Origin: Carnobacterium funditum DSM 5970
Lineage (GTDB): Bacteria > Bacillota > Bacilli > Lactobacillales > Carnobacteriaceae
Direction of reading: 5' to 3'
Assembly (NCBI RefSeq): GCF_000744185.1
Contig: NZ_JQLL01000001.1
Span: 186,001-250,000 of the forward strand
DNA length: 64,000 bases
Below are positions 1 through 8,437 of this stretch, piece after piece. Every line of letters begins with the position of its first letter. Position 1 is the stretch's first letter. A program made the translations under genes and the position numbers. The notes below the pieces were generated by a model. It ran no database searches. It saw nothing but the letters and a program-made list of their open reading frames with translations, and had not been told where the DNA came from.

Positions 1-922
1 ATTCATTGTTTTTGAAGTGCAATAAGGAAGAACTGCTAGGTCTAGCAGTTCTTTTTATTAGAATAAGGCATAATTAGCTACTATAGTATGGATTGTTCAC
101 CTGTTTTAAACGTTTAATCAGGTTCTACCTATGGCTTACCTGCTAAATCGATGAGTAGAGACAGATTTTACTGCAACTCATTCAAAATCAAATCAAAATG
201 AATGAGTTGAGGGCTTCACTCCGCTAACTGCTCGCTTTCTGTTGGGGAATCGATGAGTTGCTAAGTTTTTACTGCCCACTCGTCGATTTCAAGCTTTTTT
301 GTTAATGATTCATTGTTTTTGGAGTGCAATAAGGAAGAACTGCTAGATCTAGCAGTTCAAACATATTGGAATAAGGCATAATTAGCTACTATAGTATGGA
401 TTGTTCACCTGTTTTAAATGTTTAATCAGGTTCTACCTATGGCTTACCTGCTAAATCGATGAGTAGAGACAGTTTTTACTGCAACTCATTCAAAATCAAA
501 TCAAAATGAATGAGTTGGAGATTTCACTCCGCTAACTGCTCGCTTTCTGTTGGGGAATCGATGAGTTGCTAAGTTTTTACTGCCCACTCGTCGATTTTAA
601 GCTTTTTTGTTAACGATTCATTGTTTTTGAGTGCAATAAGGAAGAACTGCTAGGTCTAGCAGTTCAAACATATTGGAATAAGTCATAATTAGCTACTATA
701 GTATGGATTGTTCACCTGTTTTAAATGTTTAATCAGGTTCTACCTATGGCTTACCTGCTAAATCGATGAGTAGAGACAGTTTTTACTGCAACTCATTCAA
801 AATCAAATCAAAATGAATGAGTTGGAGATTTCACTCCGCTAACTGCTCGCTTTCTGTTGGGGAATCGATGAGTTGCTAAGTTTTTACTGCCCACTCGTCG
901 ATTTTAAGCTTTTTTGTTAATC
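1..922. repeat. Three tandem copies of a ~307-bp palindrome-rich repeat
   Basis: Copies begin near 1, 308 and 616 (spacing 307 and 308) and differ by only a few bases. Each contains a hairpin GAACTGCTAG/CTAGCAGTTC at its start, then alternating arms of the type TCGATGAGT, ACTCATTCA, TGAATGAGT, TCGATGAGT and ACTCGTCGA, which can pair with neighbours in more than one way. In copy 1 the first hairpin is followed by a T-rich run and may terminate a gene left of the window; copies 2 and 3 have lost that T-run. The array ends about 85 bases before the start of a NERD-domain gene. Confidence 0.9.
21..60 (+). terminator. Possible rho-independent terminator in repeat copy 1
   Basis: A near-perfect palindrome GAACTGCTAG/CTAGCAGTTC is followed by TTTTTATTA. 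It could end transcription of a gene lying to the left of the window. The same hairpin in the two later copies is followed by AAACAT instead, so only this copy looks like a terminator. Confidence 0.4.
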
Positions 923-1006
923 GTTTTTTTGGCTAATAAAATAACTAGTTTTTATTTAAATGCGTATTTATCTTATAACGGTATGTTAGTTTATAGGAGG
1001 TATGTC

Positions 1007-1888
1007 ATGATATATAATAAACGATCTAAACCTATTTCGTTGGTGATTATGGAGTCTTTAGCGCGAAGAACAACATTATCCAAAAAAGATACGCATTACC
1101 TGAATAGTTTGCAAAAGGGGTTTGAAGGTGAATTGGCATTCGACCGTATGGCAGCGAAGTTGGGGGCAGGCTGTACGGTCATAAATGATTTGTTGCTGCA
1201 ACCAAAAATGTCAAATGCTTTCCAAATTGATTCACTGGTATTAATAGGACAGACTGTTTATTTGTATGAAATAAAAAATTATAGCGGCGAGTATTGTTAT
1301 GGTCCAGAAATGCTTTTGAAAAAACCTGATTTTGAGGTAAGTAACCCATTGATTCAAATGCAAAGCTCTAAAAATAAGCTCAAAATATTCTTGAGAGAGC
1401 TGGGCTATACTTTAAAAGTTAAGGCATACGTAGTATACGTTCATCCAGAATTCACTTTATTTCATGCGCCAGAAAATGAGGCTATCTTGCTGCCGACACA
1501 GTTAAAAAGTCACTTTGCCAAATTAAATAAAGAGACTGAATTGCTAGCAGAATCAGCTCATCGCTTTGTCGAAACCCTCATGTTGTATAAAATAGAATCA
1601 ACACCCTTTGTCGAGGATATCCCAAAATATGATTTTAATACCCTTAAAAAAGGCGTTCGCTGTGAGTCTTGTGGTTCATTTGATTTAGTCAATTATCGCC
1701 AAAATTACCAATGCTACGACTGTAGTTACAAAAATACATTTCATTCTGCAATTTTAAATACGATCAAAGAGTATCAACAACTTTTTCCGGATAGCAAGCT
1801 TTCAACACGAATAATCTATCGTTGGTGCAACGAAACAGCTTCGAAAAATCGTATTAAGACAGCACTTAATTCACTTTGTAGACAATAA
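1007..1888 (+). CDS. NERD-domain / zinc-ribbon protein (paralogue 1)
   Basis: Predicted 293-residue protein with a NERD (nuclease-related) domain at about residues 39-150. The PD-(D/E)xK-like signature is visible as QID at 73-75 and EIK at 88-90. A zinc ribbon follows, with cysteines at 219, 222, 236 and 239, and the last 45 residues look like a helix-turn-helix (LSTRIIYRWCNE). NERD proteins are thought to be nucleases or nucleic-acid-binding proteins; no activity is shown here. The start at 1007 is chosen because AGGAGG lies 6 bases upstream; the frame is open back to 914 without a comparable ribosome site. It resembles the protein at 7249-8169 throughout (shared MESLA near the N-terminus, LF.AP in the middle, same cysteine spacing). 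It lies directly after the 307-bp repeat array and has no operon partner. Confidence 0.8.
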   Translation: MIYNKRSKPISLVIMESLARRTTLSKKDTHYLNSLQKGFEGELAFDRMAAKLGAGCTVINDLLLQPKMSNAFQIDSLVLIGQTVYLYEIKNYSGEYCYGPEMLLKKPDFEVSNPLIQMQSSKNKLKIFLRELGYTLKVKAYVVYVHPEFTLFHAPENEAILLPTQLKSHFAKLNKETELLAESAHRFVETLMLYKIESTPFVEDIPKYDFNTLKKGVRCESCGSFDLVNYRQNYQCYDCSYKNTFHSAILNTIKEYQQLFPDSKLSTRIIYRWCNETASKNRIKTALNSLCRQ

Positions 1889-1919
1889 AAACGGGAATAA
1901 TCGTAAGATTTCAAGCAAA

Positions 1920-2062
1920 TTTGGATGAGTAGTAAGCTATTTTAGTGGTACTCATCCAAAATTGCACAGAAGTCGATGAGTACAGACTTATAGCTTAGCA
2001 ACTCATTGATTTCTAAGTTAAAATCAATGAGTGAACTAGTTTTTGCCGTATACTCATCGATT
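1920..2062. repeat. Chain of GATGAGT-type hairpins
   Basis: The first hairpin (1920-1960) has a perfect 12-bp stem TTTGGATGAGTA/TACTCATCCAAA. It is followed by arms TCGATGAGT, ACTCATTGATTT, AAATCAATGAGT and ACTCATCGATT, where each arm can pair with the arm on either side. The arms belong to the same sequence family as those in the 1-922 array, so the NERD gene at 1007-1888 is bracketed by this repeat type. None has a convincing T-run. Confidence 0.75.
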
Positions 2063-2133
2063 AAGGCCTTTTTATAATATTAAAAACCACTTTGATTCTC
2101 TAATGGTTTAAAAATACTAAAAGGTAGAAGAGC

Positions 2134-2192
2134 CTTGAGCCGCCCCCCGAAAGTTAGACCTAAAAAATCTAAACTTAGGGGGTCGGCTCAAG
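2134..2192. mobile_element. Two facing IS3-like ends without a transposase (solo palindrome)
   Basis: A 59-bp imperfect palindrome begins CTTGAGCCG plus a C-run and ends with a G-run plus CGGCTCAAG; inner arms read GAAAGTTAGA and TCTAAACTTA. Arms of this kind (TGA..CGACCCC..AAGTTAGA) resemble terminal inverted repeats of IS3/IS150-group elements. There is no room for a transposase, so it may be a minimal MITE-like remnant or a head-to-head junction. It could also fold as an RNA hairpin. Family assignment is from memory of the terminal motif only. Confidence 0.4.
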
Positions 2193-2244
2193 ATAAGGTA
2201 TATTAAATGGACGGTAGGATGTTTTTGTTCATTTTGTCCCAAAA

Positions 2245-2392
2245 TGGATGAGTAGCTAGTTTTTTTAGGTTCACTCATTCAAAATAGTAAAAAACCCAAT
2301 GAGTTGCCGATGAACTTCCAGCAACTCATTGGGTTTTAAGTTAAAATGGATGAGTAGAGTAGTTTTCGCCGTCAACTCGTCCATTACACGCT
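2245..2392. repeat. Second cluster of GATGAGT-type hairpins
   Basis: Arms ATGGATGAGT, ACTCATTCA, ATGGATGAGT and ACTCGTCCAT flank a perfect 17-bp hairpin at 2291-2337 whose arms are AAAACCCAATGAGTTGC and its complement, with a 13-base loop. The organisation matches the units in 1-922 and 1920-2062. The stretch 2393-2660 holds nothing recognisable; a short reverse frame at 2341-2526 has no coding features. Confidence 0.65.
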
Positions 2393-2663
2393 ATTTCTAG
2401 CAATAATCGTGACCCATAGCAGGATAAAAAAGACTTAAACGCTAATAACAGAAATAAAAAAAGAAATAAGGTAAAGACAATCGTGGTTAGAGCAGCAAGT
2501 GCATGTTTTAAGGGATTGCTTAGCACTTAAGTTGTTTAAAACACATAGATTAACCTGTTTTTGACCATTTTGTCCCAAAATGAGTTTCTGATATTCTTTG
2601 ATTTTAAGCGTGCATATCGACCAGTTGAGCCTGTTTTTTTTTTAACTTATCTATAAAAATACT

Positions 2664-2712
2664 GAAACCTCCCAGTCGATGATTTTATTTCATCGACTGG
2701 GAGGTTTTTAGT
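2664..2712 (-). terminator. Strong terminator downstream of the malic enzyme gene
   Basis: A perfect inverted repeat AAACCTCCCAGTCGATGA/TCATCGACTGGGAGGTTT is flanked by A-rich and T-rich runs, so it can work in both directions. It lies about 175 bases past the stop of the reverse-strand malic enzyme gene. Confidence 0.8.
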
Positions 2713-2793
2713 TTGAAACAGACCAGTTGTATGTTGTTTATCAATGACTCGGACGTAATCAGCTTTTTAGGCAATCGATTTACGCAAAAAATA

Positions 2794-2823
2794 GGTGTCA
2801 GTGAATTTTCTATCACTGACACC
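2794..2823. repeat. Hairpin between malic enzyme stop and its terminator
   Basis: GGTGTCAGTGA and its exact complement TCACTGACACC are separated by 8 bases. There is no T-run in either direction. It might be a 3' stability element or a protein site; the function is unknown. Confidence 0.4.
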
Positions 2824-2883
2824 GTCATTAATCCTGTTCTATTGTAATTAGTCTGATGATCATTACGCATTCAAGAAGTAGAG

Positions 2884-4056
2884 CTAGATCCGATTGACTC
2901 CAGTCTTAATAGCAGCTTCTTTTACGGCTTCAGCAACAGCTGGGCAGACTCGTGGGTCTAAGGCGTCAGGAATCACATAGTCGGCCTTCAATTCCTCCGT
3001 AGAGACAAGAGCAGCAATCGCATTAGAGGCAGCGACTTTCATGTCTTCATTGATATCAGAAGCTCTGACACTTAATGCTCCTTTGAAAACGCCAGGAAAC
3101 GCAAGGACGTTATTAACTTGATTAGGGAAATCACTGCGCCCAGTTCCAATGACAGCCACTCCAGCTTTAATAGCTAAGTCTGGCATAATCTCAGGGACGG
3201 GATTAGCCATCGCAAAGACAACCGGATCTGGATTCATCATCTGAATCATTTCACTAGTTAGAATATTGGCTGCAGAGACACCAACAAAAATATCAGCATC
3301 TTTTAAAGCCGCGGTTAAGTCACCCTGTTGATTGGTTAAATTAGTGACCGTTGTCATGTGTTGTTGTTCAGCGCTCAAATTAGGCGTGTCACTGGTTAAA
3401 ATCCCACTTTTATCGGTTAAGATCAGATCCTGCACTCCGAAGTTTAAAAGATGCTTTGCGACAGCAATCCCCGCAGAACCGGCTCCATTGACGACTACTT
3501 TACTCGTTTCAAAGGTTTTATTCACCAATTTTAGTGCGTTGATTAAACCAGCTACAACAACTATGGCCGTTCCGTGTTGATCATCGTGGAAAACCGGAAT
3601 ATCTAGCGAAGCTTTTAAACGGCGTTCAATCTCAAAACATTCAGGAGCGGCAATGTCTTCTAGATTGATGCCACCAAAACTGCCGCTGATCTGTTCGATG
3701 GTCTGAACAATGACATTGCTATCTTTTGATTGAATCGAAATTGGGAAAGCATCTATACCGGCGAATTCTTTAAATAAAATACACTTGCCTTCCATCACCG
3801 GCATCGCAGCTGCTGGCCCAATAGCTCCCAAACCAAGTACGGCGGTTCCATTGGTAATGACCGCCACTAAATTGTTTTTGCGGGTCAATTCATAAGCTTT
3901 ATCCGGTTCTTGTTCAATCACCAAGCAAGCCTCAGCTACCCCGGGAGTATAAGCCAAGGCCAAATCTTCACGAGTGTTGATTGAGACTCGACTGATGACT
4001 TCGATTTTACCGTTCCACTCATAGTGCTTTCTTAGAGCTTCTTTTTTATTATCCAT
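2884..4056 (-). CDS. NAD(P)-dependent malic enzyme
   Basis: Predicted 390-residue malic enzyme, converting malate to pyruvate, CO2 and NAD(P)H in the cytoplasm. Family signatures are [10 protein letters not shown] near residue 36, FHDDQHGTA near 157 and the nucleotide-binding VNGAGSAG near 188. The length fits the short bacterial malic enzymes that lack the C-terminal phosphotransacetylase-like domain. The ATG at 4056 has AAGGGG 8 bases upstream. It is 12 bases downstream of the Ldh2-family dehydrogenase, so the two form an operon read from the 5.2-kb region, possibly under catabolite control. The cofactor cannot be decided from the sequence as read. Confidence 0.88.
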   Translation of the reverse strand: MDNKKEALRKHYEWNGKIEVISRVSINTREDLALAYTPGVAEACLVIEQEPDKAYELTRKNNLVAVITNGTAVLGLGAIGPAAAMPVMEGKCILFKEFAGIDAFPISIQSKDSNVIVQTIEQISGSFGGINLEDIAAPECFEIERRLKASLDIPVFHDDQHGTAIVVVAGLINALKLVNKTFETSKVVVNGAGSAGIAVAKHLLNFGVQDLILTDKSGILTSDTPNLSAEQQHMTTVTNLTNQQGDLTAALKDADIFVGVSAANILTSEMIQMMNPDPVVFAMANPVPEIMPDLAIKAGVAVIGTGRSDFPNQVNNVLAFPGVFKGALSVRASDINEDMKVAASNAIAALVSTEELKADYVIPDALDPRVCPAVAEAVKEAAIKTGVNRI

Positions 4057-4068
4057 GATAAATCCCCT

Positions 4069-5175
4069 TTACTCTTCAAATGAGAAGCGATAATCCGTTA
4101 ATCCAGCATCATCACGAATCGCAATCAGTTCCTTTTGAACAGGTTCATTGACTGGCAGACCCGTTTTTTTGCGTTTTTGCCAAATTAAATATTCTTTTTC
4201 ACCGGCTGTATAGATGCGTTCAGCACCAGGAGCTTTTTCAGCTGCTCTTAGTTCACGCATGATGTCACCAGTCGTTTTCTTAAAGCTTTCTAATCCCATA
4301 AAGGCTTCCGTATCAATTGCAATGAAGAAATGACCTAAATGAAATTTTATTTTTTCACCTTGTTCTCCAATACCGGATAATAAACTTAAAAAATTGCCTT
4401 GCTGTAAAGCAGAAGAAAGAACTTCGACGATTGTGGCGTAGCCGTAACCTTTATACCCAGAAAGCTCTTCTCCAATGCCACCCAGTGGAGCTAAAGCGGC
4501 TTGGCCAGATTGGAGCGCTTTTAAAATTTCTGAAGAATCAGTCATTGCAGAGCCGTCATGGCTGATGACTGTGCCAGCAGGGGTATCTTTTCCTTCGCGT
4601 TCATATAGTTCGATACGTCCTCGTTGAATAATGGAAGTAGCACAGTCTAGTGAGAATGGGAATTCTTCATCTGTTGGGAAACTAACGGTTAAGGGATTCG
4701 TGCCTAGTTTATTTTGTACGCTAAATGTCGGAGCGATAGAGGGGCGAGCATTCGTGCCACTCATGCCGATGCATCCGGCGGCAGCAGCCATATCGGTATA
4801 GTAACCAGCAATGCCATAATGGCTGGAATTTCGTACAGCAACCATGCCCATGCCGTATTGCTTGGCTTTATCAATCGCCATTTGCATGGAACGGTGTGCA
4901 ATGACTTGTCCCATCCCATCGTGTCCATCAACAACAGCAGTCGTAGCTGTTTCCCGTACGATTTCAAATTCCGTTACTGGGCTTTGGATACCCGCTTTAA
5001 TCCGATCAACATAAATTGGTTTAAAGCGATTGACCCCGTGACTCTCGATCCCTTTTTTATCAGATTGCAATAAAACATCTGTACAAATTTTAGCATCTGC
5101 TTCAGGTACCCCATAAGCCATAAAAGCTTTTTCTACAAATTCGGTCAAAAATTCCCATTCTACAAAACTAGTCAT
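4069..5175 (-). CDS. Ldh2-family malate/L-lactate-type dehydrogenase
   Basis: Predicted 368-residue NAD(P)-dependent 2-hydroxyacid dehydrogenase of the Ldh2 family, which includes some malate dehydrogenases, sulfolactate dehydrogenase and ureidoglycolate dehydrogenase (AllD). Seen: ESHGVNRF near residue 40, SHYGIAGYY near 114 and a glycine-rich KGYGYATIVEVL segment. The start at 5175 follows GAGGAGGAAG with 5 bases spacing; the frame is open to 5223 without a ribosome site. It sits first in an operon with malic enzyme, which suggests malate or a related 2-hydroxyacid as substrate. The AllD alternative deserves mention because an oxamate-type carbamoyltransferase cluster is encoded 43 kb away. 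The exact substrate is not decidable here. Confidence 0.75.
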   Translation of the reverse strand: MTSFVEWEFLTEFVEKAFMAYGVPEADAKICTDVLLQSDKKGIESHGVNRFKPIYVDRIKAGIQSPVTEFEIVRETATTAVVDGHDGMGQVIAHRSMQMAIDKAKQYGMGMVAVRNSSHYGIAGYYTDMAAAAGCIGMSGTNARPSIAPTFSVQNKLGTNPLTVSFPTDEEFPFSLDCATSIIQRGRIELYEREGKDTPAGTVISHDGSAMTDSSEILKALQSGQAALAPLGGIGEELSGYKGYGYATIVEVLSSALQQGNFLSLLSGIGEQGEKIKFHLGHFFIAIDTEAFMGLESFKKTTGDIMRELRAAEKAPGAERIYTAGEKEYLIWQKRKKTGLPVNEPVQKELIAIRDDAGLTDYRFSFEE

Positions 5176-5223
5176 CCTAACTTCCTCCTCAAAATAATTT
5201 TGTTGACAAAATAAACCGCTCAA

Positions 5224-5237
5224 AGTAAGCGCTTACT
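5224..5237. promoter_or_regulatory. cre-like palindromic operator
   Basis: AGTAAGCGCTTACT is a perfect 14-bp palindrome that matches the core of the catabolite-responsive element (TGWAANCGNTNWCA) except at the outer bases. It lies about 50 bases upstream of the dehydrogenase start and downstream of a possible -10 (TATGAT on the reverse strand near 5255). That position would suit a roadblock repressor such as CcpA or another LacI-family protein. Confidence 0.55.
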
Positions 5238-5451
5238 CCGTTGCTTGAAGTTTATCATATAACAGTCGTAAACTCAATTATAGTAACGTCTAATGGTAAG
5301 AGGAAAATTGAATTAGACTTTCTTTTAATGTAGCAGAATTGTTTTATTGATTGAGAAAAAACTTTTTTTGCTAAACTAAATTTATAAGCATAAGTAGTAA
5401 AGGACGACTAAATGGATGTCAAAATAAGGTGTCTTAAAAAGGCGTATTAGA

Positions 5452-5688
5452 ATGAACAGAATCATTGCTTATACTAGTGCATCAAACCAATTATATGATG
5501 TAGTCCATTTGGATCAAGTTGGTGAAATTTACAAGCAGCAAGATAAAAAAAGTTGATATCTGAACAAGCTAAAATGACTATCTAGGAAAATGAAGAAGGA
5601 ACACCTAATGAACGATTGCGTAACCAACTAAAACCAATTATTATTCTAGTAAAATACCACAAGATGGCTGTAATTCTAGTAAAGGGTT
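5452..5688 (+). pseudogene. Possible degraded small gene
   Basis: An ATG at 5452 opens a 34-residue frame beginning MNRIIAYTSASNQLYDV and stopping at 5556. Coding-like sequence continues in another frame to 5688 (for example EGTPNERLRNQLKPI) with one internal TAG. The pattern fits a decayed gene, but no family was recognised and chance is possible. The rest of 5238-5756 shows no feature. Confidence 0.25.
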
Positions 5689-5756
5689 AGGTTTTTTCTT
5701 TTATTAAATCAGATTCTACCAATTATTATTTTGGAATTGTATATGAGTAAGGAGAA

Positions 5757-7092
5757 TAGTTTGAATTCTTGAGTAGCGGTGCTCTACTTAACCATTCGAC
5801 AAAGAAACCGGGGCAAACTAAGAGCTAGCAGCGCTCTAGTTCACATTTTCATAGGAATATGAAATAGAATCGTTAGCTAGAACGGCACTAGCTAACGAAT
5901 ACTGAAAGAATCCTCAATCAATTAGTCGCTAGCAGCGCTCTACCTCATAAAAGCCTGAAAAAGCGCGTTTGAATTCTTGAGTAGCGGTGCTCTACTTAAC
6001 CATACGACAAAGAAACCGGAGCGGGATAGGAGCTAGCAGCGCTCTAGTTCACACTTCCATAGGAATACAAAAAAGAATCGTTAGCCAGAGCGGCACTAGC
6101 TAACGAATACTGAAAGAATCCTCAATCAACTAGTCGCTAGCAGCGCTCTAGTTCACACTACCATAAGAATACAAAAAAGAATCGTTAGCTAGAACGGCAC
6201 TAGCTAACGAATACTGAAAGAATCCTCAATCAACTAGTCGCTAGCAGCGCTCTACCTCACATTTCCATAAGAATACAAAAAAGAATCGTTAGCCAGAGCG
6301 GCACTAGCTAACGAATACTGAAAGAATCCTCAATCAACTAGTCGCTAGCAGCGCTCTAGTTCACACTACCATAAGAATACAAAAAAGAATCGTTAGCTAG
6401 AACGGCACTAGCTAACGAATACTGAAAGAATCCTCAATCAACTAGTCGCTAGCAGCGCTCTACCTCACACTTCCATAAGAATACAAAAAAGAATCGTTAG
6501 CTAGAACGGCACTAGCTAACGAATACTGAAAGAGTCCTCAATCAATTAGTCGCTAGCAGCGCTGTACCTCATAAAAGGCTGGAAAAACGCGTTTGAATTC
6601 TTGAGTAGCGGTGCTCTACTTAACCATTCGACAAAGAAACCGGGGCAAACTAAGAGCTAGCAGCGTCATAGTTCACACTTCCATAAGAATACAAAAAAGA
6701 ATCGTTAGCTAGAACGGCACTAGCTAACGAATACTGAACGAGTCCTCAATCAATTAGTCGCTAGCAGCGTTCTACCTCATAAAAGGCTGGAAAAACGCAT
6801 TTGAATGGTGAACTAGCGGCGCTCTACTTAACCATTCGACAAAGAAACCGGGGTGAACTAAGAGCTAGCAGTGCTCTAGTTCACACTTCCATAAGAATAC
6901 AAAATAGAATCGTTAGCTAGAGCGGCACTAGCTAACGAATACTGAAAGAATCCTCAATCAATTAGTCGCTAGCAGCGTTCTAGTTCACACTTCCATAAGA
7001 ATACAAAATAGAATCGTTAGCCAGAACGGCACTAGCTAATGATTATTGAAAGAGTCCTCAACCAATTAGTCGCTAGCAGCGCTCTAACTAGT
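5757..7092. repeat. Array of 104-bp units with a palindrome every 52 bp
   Basis: Units starting GCTAGCAGCG lie at 5824, 5928, 6032, 6136, 6240, 6344, 6448, 6552, 6656, 6760, 6864 and 6968, exactly 104 bp apart, with partial units at both ends. Two versions share the length. Type A carries GTTAGCTAG-7 nt-CTAGCTAAC in its middle. Type B (5928, 6552, 6760 and the leading partial) carries AGTAG-7 nt-CTACT at the same place. Every unit start carries CTAG-CAGCGCT-CTAG. Palindrome centres therefore fall every 52 bp from 5780 to 7080, 26 in all. There are no unique spacers, so this is not a CRISPR array. It ends about 155 bases before the second NERD gene. Confidence 0.95.
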
Positions 7093-7248
7093 ATTGATAC
7101 CTAGGAATGGGTTTGCATTATGAAGTAGTTTGTTAGTTTATTGGATATTTTTCGAATTCGAAAAATTCACTGCTTTTATTTGAATAGAAAAACAATAAGG
7201 ATTGCGTATATTACTGAATAAGAAAGAAAATAAAAAGGGAGTGAGAGA

Positions 7249-8169
7249 ATGGCTTTTAAAGAGAGGGATAAACCTTTTAGGCTGCTGATGATGGAGTCTT
7301 TAGCACATAGAATGGACTTATCGAGAGAAGATCGTAGTAAGTATGCGAGCTGGGTCAAAGGGTATAATGGAGAAGTTGAGTTTGATTCTATAATGGAACA
7401 ATTGAAATGCGAGAATTTAGTTTTAAATGATTTGTATTTGAATGTGAGAGGGAAAAGGTTTCAAATTGACACATTGTTAATTACTGCAAAGAATCTTTAT
7501 ATCTATGAAGTGAAAAATTTTGCAGGTGAATATTATTACGAAAATGAAAAAATGTATTTTGGAAGAACTAAAAAAGAGGTGTTCGATCCACTCTATCAAA
7601 TCAATCATGCGGAGTCGGCATTGCGACAACTATTAGACCAAATGGGATACAATTTGGGCATCAAAAAGTTTATTGTTTTTGTGAACCGCAACTTTACTTT
7701 ATTTCAAGCACCACTAAATAGCGGGATGGTGTTACCAGGAATGTTAACCTCACACTTTTCAATGATTAATGACATCTCTGATAGGCTAAATCAGACCCAT
7801 TTCCGTTTTGCAAAAGAAATTAAACCAATGCATATGGAAGATTTTACTCTGCATAATGTGCCTTTTTATGAAGATAAATTGTTAAAGAAAGGCATCATTT
7901 GTTTTTATTGTGGTTCCTTCATAGACTGTTTTATCAACAATAGAACGTGTTTTTGTAAGTCCTGCAATAAAAAAGAATTGATTTCAAAAACCGTTATCCG
8001 TCATGCGCAAGAATACAAGCGATTATTTCCAGAGCAAAGAATTACGACCTCAGCTATTGCTAAATGGTGTGATCATCAGGTAGCGCCTAGTCGAATTAGG
8101 TATATTTTTAATCAGCAGCTAATAGCTAAAGGGACAGGTAGATGGAGGTATTACGAATTCAGCAGCTAG
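7249..8169 (+). CDS. NERD-domain / zinc-ribbon protein (paralogue 2)
   Basis: Predicted 306-residue paralogue of the protein at 1007-1888. A NERD domain spans about residues 38-150, with QID at 72-74 and EVK at 87-89 as candidate nuclease residues. Zinc-ribbon cysteines are at 218, 221, 236 and 239. The C-terminal ~50 residues (ITTSAIAKWCDHQ, then SRIRYIF) look like a helix-turn-helix. The ATG at 7249 follows AAAGGGAG with 7 bases spacing. It stands alone directly after the 104-bp array, just as its paralogue follows the 307-bp array. A DNA-binding or DNA-cleaving role acting on the palindromes is an inference from position only. Catalytic competence cannot be judged without a structural alignment. 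Confidence 0.82.
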   Translation: MAFKERDKPFRLLMMESLAHRMDLSREDRSKYASWVKGYNGEVEFDSIMEQLKCENLVLNDLYLNVRGKRFQIDTLLITAKNLYIYEVKNFAGEYYYENEKMYFGRTKKEVFDPLYQINHAESALRQLLDQMGYNLGIKKFIVFVNRNFTLFQAPLNSGMVLPGMLTSHFSMINDISDRLNQTHFRFAKEIKPMHMEDFTLHNVPFYEDKLLKKGIICFYCGSFIDCFINNRTCFCKSCNKKELISKTVIRHAQEYKRLFPEQRITTSAIAKWCDHQVAPSRIRYIFNQQLIAKGTGRWRYYEFSS

Positions 8170-8259
8170 TTGTTTTGAACAGTAATCGTAATCTGGGCTA
8201 TCAAAAATTAAAAGCATGAAAATAGAACAGAATAATCTCGTCTTGTCTAAGCTATTTTG

Positions 8260-8288
8260 TTGAATAGAAAAACAACATTTGGTATAGT
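8260..8288 (+). promoter_or_regulatory. Promoter of the sugar dehydrogenase-like gene
   Basis: TTGAAT (8260-8265) and TATAGT (8283-8288) are separated by 17 bp. The first 16 bases, TTGAATAGAAAAACAA, also occur at 7180-7195 upstream of the NERD gene at 7249, which may point to a shared control site or a duplication. Confidence 0.55.
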
Positions 8289-8437
8289 GAATTTAACAGA
8301 AAACAACCCTCAAAGTATATTAGAATGCCATTCTTTTTCAACGATAAGAAGGTCCTTTATGAAAATTCCCTATCCTATTTCCTTAAAAAAGAAAGGAGTG
8401 CATAGAGTTAGTTTGATGAATAGCTCTATGAAAAAAG

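Noticed and set aside
2341-2526. Reverse-strand open frame of 61 codons
   Set aside because: It overlaps the hairpin repeats, has low-complexity Leu/Phe composition and no ribosome site.
5757-7092. CRISPR or TIGR-like guide array
   Set aside because: Units are whole 104-bp repeats without unique spacers, and no cas genes or guide-RNA-associated genes are nearby.
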